8,591 bases of DNA from Pseudomonadota bacterium (GTDB lineage Bacteria; Desulfobacterota; Desulfobacteria; Desulfobacterales; Desulfobacteraceae): NCBI GenBank assembly GCA_018812385.1, contig JAHJDU010000235.1, positions 1-8,591 of the forward strand, written 5' to 3'. Shown here in pieces: positions 4,592 to 8,591 of this stretch. The notes beneath the pieces were generated by a model that saw nothing but the letters and a program-made list of their open reading frames with translations, was not told where the DNA came from and ran no database searches. The stretch's first letter is position 1. Each line of letters starts with the position of its first letter. The position numbers and the translations under genes are program-made.

Positions 4592-6528
4592 AATTTGCTT
4601 TTTCCCTTAAATTTTTTAAGAATAAACCACAACAATGCCAGGACAATGCAAAGGCCAAACACCAGTACACCCACTGCTGCCCAGGTTACCCAGGTGCCGT
4701 TTCTCACGAGGTTGACAGGGTTTAAGGACGGTTCCGCAATGATCCTGCCAAGTTTTTTGCTGTACTTTGCAGGGAATTCCGGTATGCCGTCATTGTTGGC
4801 ATCTTCAAAACTGCCTAAATATTCAAAGGGGGCTTTCCATTCCTTGAGTTCTTGAATACCATCCTGGTTCCTGTCCCCATCAATTACAGCCGATGACAAA
4901 TTTTCAATGGGGGTACCGTTTTTATCCTTGGGTATGATTTCCAGTATATTATATGTGTAGCCGCCAATGATTTTCAAAAATGTGGAATTGTAAATATCTG
5001 CAGTCACCCGGATGAGGGATTTATTTGCCTTGGAAAAATCAAGTTTTTTATAACCGCTTTCCTCATCCCCGGTCCAGATATCCGTAACCCGGTCAAACAT
5101 GATCCGCTTGGGGTTATAGATCACTTTAGCACCGGCTATCTGTAAAAAGTAATCAGAACCTTTTGCAGGATAGATGCTGGTGAGGATTTCAAACCCTTTT
5201 TTCAGTTCCAATGGCGTGATGTACATTGAAATCAAAGGATACCCCAAACTTCCGTCCAGGCCGATACCAAGGGGGACAGACCTGAAAAGATCACAGGCCT
5301 GGATGATGTTTGTTTTCCCTTTTAAAAGATTATCCCGGATCACACCGTTTGAAATAATGGCAACATCGGCAAAGGGGTTAAAATCTTCTGAATATTTCTT
5401 TATGACAAAGTGTATGGAATCTGCCAGAAAGTTTCCTAAAGGCGATTCTTCCTCTTTAAGCTCCAGATCAAAACCGGTCTGTGCCACAGTTTTTCTGAAG
5501 GACAATCCATGGTTCTTTAAAAATTTTTGATTAATCTGATATTCATAGGCGCGAATGAGATCTGAAATTTCAGGATCACCGGGGATACGGTCATCAATTT
5601 GTATGACCTTATAATCTGACACCCGGACCTTCTGGTTTTCAAGGGCAAGCTTGATGTGGCCAATCTGCTTGCCATACTCCCAGGCCTGAACAATCAGGGT
5701 GTTGTTTATGGTAATCGGGGTTTCCATTTTTGTGTGGGTATGACCACTGATGATCACATCAATGCCGTCCACTTTTTGTGCCAGGAGCTCATCTTCTGAT
5801 TTTTCCCTGTTCTGGTTCAGGCCGCCATGGGACAGGCAGATAATAATGTCAGCCTTACCCTTAAGGGTCTCTACCATTTTTTGTGCAGCCACAACAGGAT
5901 CACTGAATGACACGGGTTTTGAAAATGGAGCTTTTTCAGCTGCGTCCAGCCCCATGAGCCCGAATATCCCGAATTTGATTCCATCCTTTTCTATAATGGT
6001 ATAGGGGGTTATAAGTCCTTTTAAATATGCCTGTTCAAGGGAATCATCATCAGGGCTTTCTTTACTGAAAACCATATTGGACGAGAGAATGGCAGGCTGA
6101 TTGTCTTGTTTTTGGGCAGCATCAAGGATCTGGGCAAGCCCCTTGGGTTTTAGATCAAATTCGTGATTTCCAAGGGTGACAGCATCATAACCCATTTTCC
6201 CAAGCAGCTCGATTTCAAATGCTTTTTCCCTGGCCAGCACATGAAAGAAAGAGCCCATGAGGAAATCTCCTCCATCCAGGACCAGGACCGGGCCATTACT
6301 TTGATCTTTGATCTTTTTGATCATTGTTGAGATTCGTGCCCACCCGCCAAGGGTATCATCATCCAGGACGGTTTCAGGTGTATAATCCTGGTTGGGAGAA
6401 AACCCCAAAAAATGGGAATGAAGATCATTTGTGTGAATGATGCTGATCTCTTTTTTAGCAGCATTTGCAGTATTAAAGCAGATAAATGCACTCACCAGGA
6501 TCACAAGATATTTCATAAAACTATTCAT
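4588..6528 (-). CDS. Membrane-anchored 5'-nucleotidase-family metallophosphatase
   Basis: The 646-residue product has a signal peptide (hydrophobic 7-18, cleavage near ANA at 21-23). Its N-terminal calcineurin-like metallophosphatase domain keeps all metal-site motifs: HTNDLHSH (Asp35, His37), DGGDF (Asp88), GNHEFD (Asn121, His122), SHGG (His234) and GHTHT (His263, His265). A C-terminal nucleotidase domain (ESPLGNFLADSIHF, ISNGVIRDN) binds substrate in relatives such as UshA. Two acidic loops follow: DGDRNQDGIQELKE (550-563), a canonical EF-hand/dockerin-like calcium loop, and DANNDGIPEF (576-585), a partial one. The end is a hydrophobic helix (about 613-637) with a lysine-rich tail, so the enzyme is likely held in the membrane facing the periplasm, cleaving nucleotides or other phosphoesters. 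An AAGGAG site lies about 7 bases before the ATG. Exact substrate (5'-nucleotides, cyclic nucleotides or UDP-sugars) cannot be told. Confidence 0.88.
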   Translation of the reverse strand: MNSFMKYLVILVSAFICFNTANAAKKEISIIHTNDLHSHFLGFSPNQDYTPETVLDDDTLGGWARISTMIKKIKDQSNGPVLVLDGGDFLMGSFFHVLAREKAFEIELLGKMGYDAVTLGNHEFDLKPKGLAQILDAAQKQDNQPAILSSNMVFSKESPDDDSLEQAYLKGLITPYTIIEKDGIKFGIFGLMGLDAAEKAPFSKPVSFSDPVVAAQKMVETLKGKADIIICLSHGGLNQNREKSEDELLAQKVDGIDVIISGHTHTKMETPITINNTLIVQAWEYGKQIGHIKLALENQKVRVSDYKVIQIDDRIPGDPEISDLIRAYEYQINQKFLKNHGLSFRKTVAQTGFDLELKEEESPLGNFLADSIHFVIKKYSEDFNPFADVAIISNGVIRDNLLKGKTNIIQACDLFRSVPLGIGLDGSLGYPLISMYITPLELKKGFEILTSIYPAKGSDYFLQIAGAKVIYNPKRIMFDRVTDIWTGDEESGYKKLDFSKANKSLIRVTADIYNSTFLKIIGGYTYNILEIIPKDKNGTPIENLSSAVIDGDRNQDGIQELKEWKAPFEYLGSFEDANNDGIPEFPAKYSKKLGRIIAEPSLNPVNLVRNGTWVTWAAVGVLVFGLCIVLALLWFILKKFKGKSKL

Positions 6529-6580
6529 GGGCTGCTCCTTTTTTATAGAAAAAATTGGAAATTTATAGTATCAGGATTTA

Positions 6581-7029
6581 TCAGAGGATGAGGGGGACGT
6601 CAAGACTTGCCTTGATGTCCCCCTGGGGCAGTTCCTTTGTGGGATCAGTCAAACTCAGGATTTTGATATCCGTGCCTGGTAGGGGAAAGTCGATGGACCC
6701 GATCTTCCGGGTTTCTCTGTCTGTGGGGTTTTCCCTCTCCCTGGGTGATGCGGATATATTCAAATCCAGCCATGACATCATAGGTAAAATTGGTATGGGT
6801 CAGCTCTGCTCCCTTAGGTACGCCTGTGGTGCCTCCGGTATAGAGCATGATGGCAGTGTCGTTTTCAGGGTCAATGGCTACCTGGGGCACAACGGGTTTT
6901 GACTGGGCCACCATATCATCAAACATGATATGTCCGGGCTCATGCCGGTCTGCCTTGGGGATTTTTCCAAGAAGTCCGCCTAAAAAGGCTTTCAGGGAAC
7001 TGGGGCAGGTTGGGAAGGAAGATCGCCAC
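6581..7029 (-). pseudogene. Long-chain fatty-acid CoA ligase remnant with internal deletions
   Basis: Three blocks of an AMP-binding acyl-CoA ligase (normally about 550 residues) survive in two reading frames. First, VAIFLPNLPQFP (7029-6994), the family's early conserved block. Then a frame change with about 90 residues missing (estimate), followed by KAFLGGLLGKIPKADRHEPG and the AMP-binding P-loop YTGGTTGVPKGAELTH, to about 6735. Then another break, with a much larger loss, followed by TRKIGSIDFPLPGTDIKI and LSLTDPTKELPQGDI, which belongs near the adenylation motif region. The C-terminal domain is absent: after GDI the sequence becomes an inverted repeat and stops at 6581. The N-terminus is cut by the DUF4143 remnant. 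An active enzyme would activate fatty acids with ATP and CoA for beta-oxidation; this copy cannot. Confidence 0.88.
6592..6623. repeat. Inverted repeat at the broken 3' end of the ligase remnant
   Basis: GGGGGACGTCAAG (6592-6604) and CTTGATGTCCCCC (6611-6623) form a 13-base hairpin with a six-base loop; the only imperfection is one G.U wobble when read on the plus strand. There is no T-run on either side, so it does not look like a terminator. It overlaps the last recognisable codons of the ligase remnant (QGDIKAS), and the opposite arm encodes the unfamiliar tail after them. A fold-back or template-switch event at the break is therefore plausible. Confidence 0.6.
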
Positions 7030-7040
7030 CTTAATTTACT

Positions 7041-8078
7041 TTAACTGACTATCTTTGCTCCTATATTTTTCCAGCTCAACACTTTTGCTGCTGTTCTTCT
7101 ATAATTTTTTAATCCACCAGATATTAAAAATTGGTTTTCTTTTGAAGGCGCACTCAGGTTTCCAAAATAATTTAATCCTTTAAAAAAATCGGGATTGATT
7201 GTTTCCCCGGATTTTATTTCAATTGCTTTGAGATTTTCTCCTTCTTCAAGCAGCAAATCAATCTCATGCCCAGTATTATCTCTCCAAAAAAAAGCATTGG
7301 GAACTAAACCGGCATGATACCGCATTTTGATATACTCCGTAACGATATATGATTCGAAAATGTTACCGCGAAGATAATGAGAATTCAGTTGAACAGGGTT
7401 CTGAATGTCGAGCAGAGAACATAATAAGCCTGTGTCAAAAAAGTAAAGCTTGCTCTGTTTTACTAAGCGCTTGCTAAAGTTTTTTTAATGAGGTTTTAGA
7501 AGATAGACAATAAAGCTGGCTTCAAGAATCGATATCCACGAAGAAACCGTCTTATAATTTATGCCAAGCTCGTTTCCAATACTTGAAAAATTGATCAATT
7601 GCCCTGTTCTTCCAGCACATAATTTGATAAATCTTTGAAAAGTACTGAGGTTGCCAATGTTTTTTATACTTCTGACATCACGCTCAATGTAAGTCTGGAT
7701 ATAGGAAGGATAATAATCCTGTGGTTCTATATTCCTGTCATAGAGGACAGGGTAGGAGCCGGTAAAAAGAATTTTATCCAGGCTTTCTTGAGTATGTCCT
7801 GCTTGTTCAAGTTCACAGAGTCCAAATGGCAATAAATGTAACACGGCAACTCTACCAGCAAGAGATTGAGTAATTTTTTCCAGTAGAAGAAAATTCTGGG
7901 AACCTGTTAAAATGAACTTTCCCATCTGTTTAGACTCATCAACAATTCCTTGAAGATAAGAAAAGAGTTCGGGAAGCTTTTGGGCTTCATCAATAATTAC
8001 GCCTGTTGATGAATATGCTTTTAAAAAACGTAATGGATCTTCCTGAACTGCATGCAGATCATTCAGAATGTTTTTGTT
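7041..8078 (-). pseudogene. DUF4143-family AAA ATPase, missing its P-loop end and carrying one stop
   Basis: One frame runs from 8078 to 7041, broken only by a TAA at 7487-7485. Before the stop come QEDPLRFLKAY, the Walker B segment GVIIDEAQKLPELF, FILTGSQN (sensor-like), SLAGRVAVLHLLPFGLCEL, ERDVRSIKNIGN and a winged-helix-like stretch to FIVYLLKPH. After it the same frame continues NFSKRLVKQSKLYFFDTGLL, HYLRGNIFESYIVTEYIK, and the DUF4143 nuclease-like block FWRDNTGHEIDLLLEEG...AIEIKSG, ending naturally at 7041. The TAA most likely replaces a Tyr or Phe codon. Roughly 45-50 N-terminal residues with the Walker A P-loop are missing relative to the usual ~390. Relatives are often linked to toxin-antitoxin-like or defence-associated roles, but their biochemical function is unsettled. 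Without Walker A and with the stop it should be inactive. Confidence 0.88.
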
Positions 8079-8502
8079 TTAACAACCACTCATATGCAGT
8101 TATTACCTCAACCCATTCCGGGAACATATCAGAGGGAACCGCTATGTTCCCAGTTATCAATAAGCTTCTGCTATTTTTAATTTTTTTTCTGGCTTTTTCC
8201 AACCCATTAATCTCCCGACGGAAATTATCCTGGTGTAAGGTTTCTGTGACCTGGATAAGAACTGGTTTATCAGATTCTGGGAAAACTACAAAATCACATT
8301 CATAACCATTTTTTAAAAAGAAAATAGCTTCTGTAGTATTACGAATCCCAGTAAAAACAAGATTTTCAAGGAATTTACCCCGGTCTTCGGAAAAAGCGTA
8401 CCGGATAGCAGAGGCAATTCCGTTATCATATAGATAAATTTTTCTGTTACTCATCTCTCTTTTAACTACTGCCGGGTCATACTTTTCCACATATGTTACC
8501 AT
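8059..8502 (-). pseudogene. C-terminal half of a second DUF4143-family protein
   Basis: The open frame gives 147 residues that match the C-terminal portion of another DUF4143-family ATPase: VEKYDPAVVKREMSNRKIYL, YDNGIASAI, the EDRGKFLENLVF helix, then the nuclease-like core NGYECDFVVF ... VLIQVTETL and a closing LEKARKKI ... SLLITGN strand. The whole ATPase half (about 250 residues) is absent; a TGA lies two codons before the ATG at 8502 and no ribosome site precedes that ATG, so it is an accidental start. The stop at 8059 falls at the point where the neighbouring ATPase remnant begins, with a short overlap. The two remnants differ in sequence (QVT here against EIKSG next door), so they come from different family members, not a simple duplication. 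Confidence 0.8.
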
Positions 8503-8551
8503 ATTTACTCAGCCAAAGGATAATAGCCTGCAAAATGCTAATAATACTCAT
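8477..8551 (-). CDS. Tiny hydrophobic open frame with a strong ribosome site
   Basis: An ATG at 8551 is preceded, 8 bases upstream, by GAGGAG, a better ribosome site than most in this window. The frame encodes only 24 residues, starting MSIISILQAIILWLSKYG, and ends in sequence that belongs, in another frame, to the second DUF4143 remnant. It is probably the beginning of a lost gene joined to the remnant at about 8505-8520. A genuine small membrane peptide is an alternative. No family is recognised. Confidence 0.25.
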   Translation of the reverse strand: MSIISILQAIILWLSKYGNICGKV

Positions 8552-8591
8552 ACTGTTTGCTCCTCGTCTGGTTGAATAACTGACGTTGATC

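Noticed and set aside
5174..5530. 118-residue plus-strand frame inside the nucleotidase gene
   Set aside because: Antisense shadow of a strongly conserved coding region, with no motif of its own.
6592..6623. The inverted repeat as an intrinsic terminator
   Set aside because: No T-run follows the stem on either strand, and it lies inside the ligase remnant rather than after a complete gene.
6555..7044. Plus-strand frames across the ligase remnant
   Set aside because: They are antisense to clearly recognisable ligase blocks and show no protein motifs.

Overview
The window reads like part of a chromosome from an anaerobic, Gram-negative deltaproteobacterium of the Desulfobacterales type. This is an inference from protein style (a YeiH-type putative sulfate exporter, a long-chain acyl-CoA ligase remnant, a periplasmic disulfide pathway, moderate-to-low GC), not a database match. 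No rRNA, tRNA, CRISPR array or intact insertion sequence is visible.

Layout. Positions 1-193 (minus) hold the N-terminus of a YeiH-family membrane protein, preceded by about 480 bases with no convincing gene except one small open frame. Positions 689-1573 (plus) encode an RluA-family pseudouridine synthase. Positions 1574-1825 contain no gene I can support, only a candidate promoter. Positions 1826-3730 (plus) form a thiol-disulfide cluster: a secreted cysteine-rich protein of unknown function, DsbB, a membrane-anchored DsbA-like oxidoreductase directly abutting it, and a TlpA/ResA-like lipoprotein cut off just where its active-site cysteines should begin. Convergent to it, on the minus strand from 6528 down to 3829, lie a signal-peptide-bearing, membrane-anchored 5'-nucleotidase-family metallophosphatase, a 39-residue GNAT acetyltransferase fragment coupled to it by an ATGA overlap, and trmB.

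Positions 6581-8551 are a gene graveyard on the minus strand: a long-chain fatty-acid CoA ligase reduced by at least two internal deletions, a DUF4143-family AAA ATPase lacking its P-loop end and carrying one in-frame TAA, the C-terminal half of a second DUF4143-family protein, and a tiny open frame at the edge.

How the genes work together. DsbA-like and DsbB should form an oxidising pair: the DsbA-like protein takes electrons from periplasmic thiols and DsbB passes them to quinone. The cysteine-rich secreted protein with nine mature cysteines is a natural candidate client or partner, and the TlpA-like lipoprotein would have been a further redox member before truncation. The rest is housekeeping RNA modification (RluA-type, TrmB), nucleotide or phosphoester scavenging, and debris. 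The least described item is the cysteine-rich protein/dsbB/dsbA unit; the clearest sequence story is the serial gene decay.
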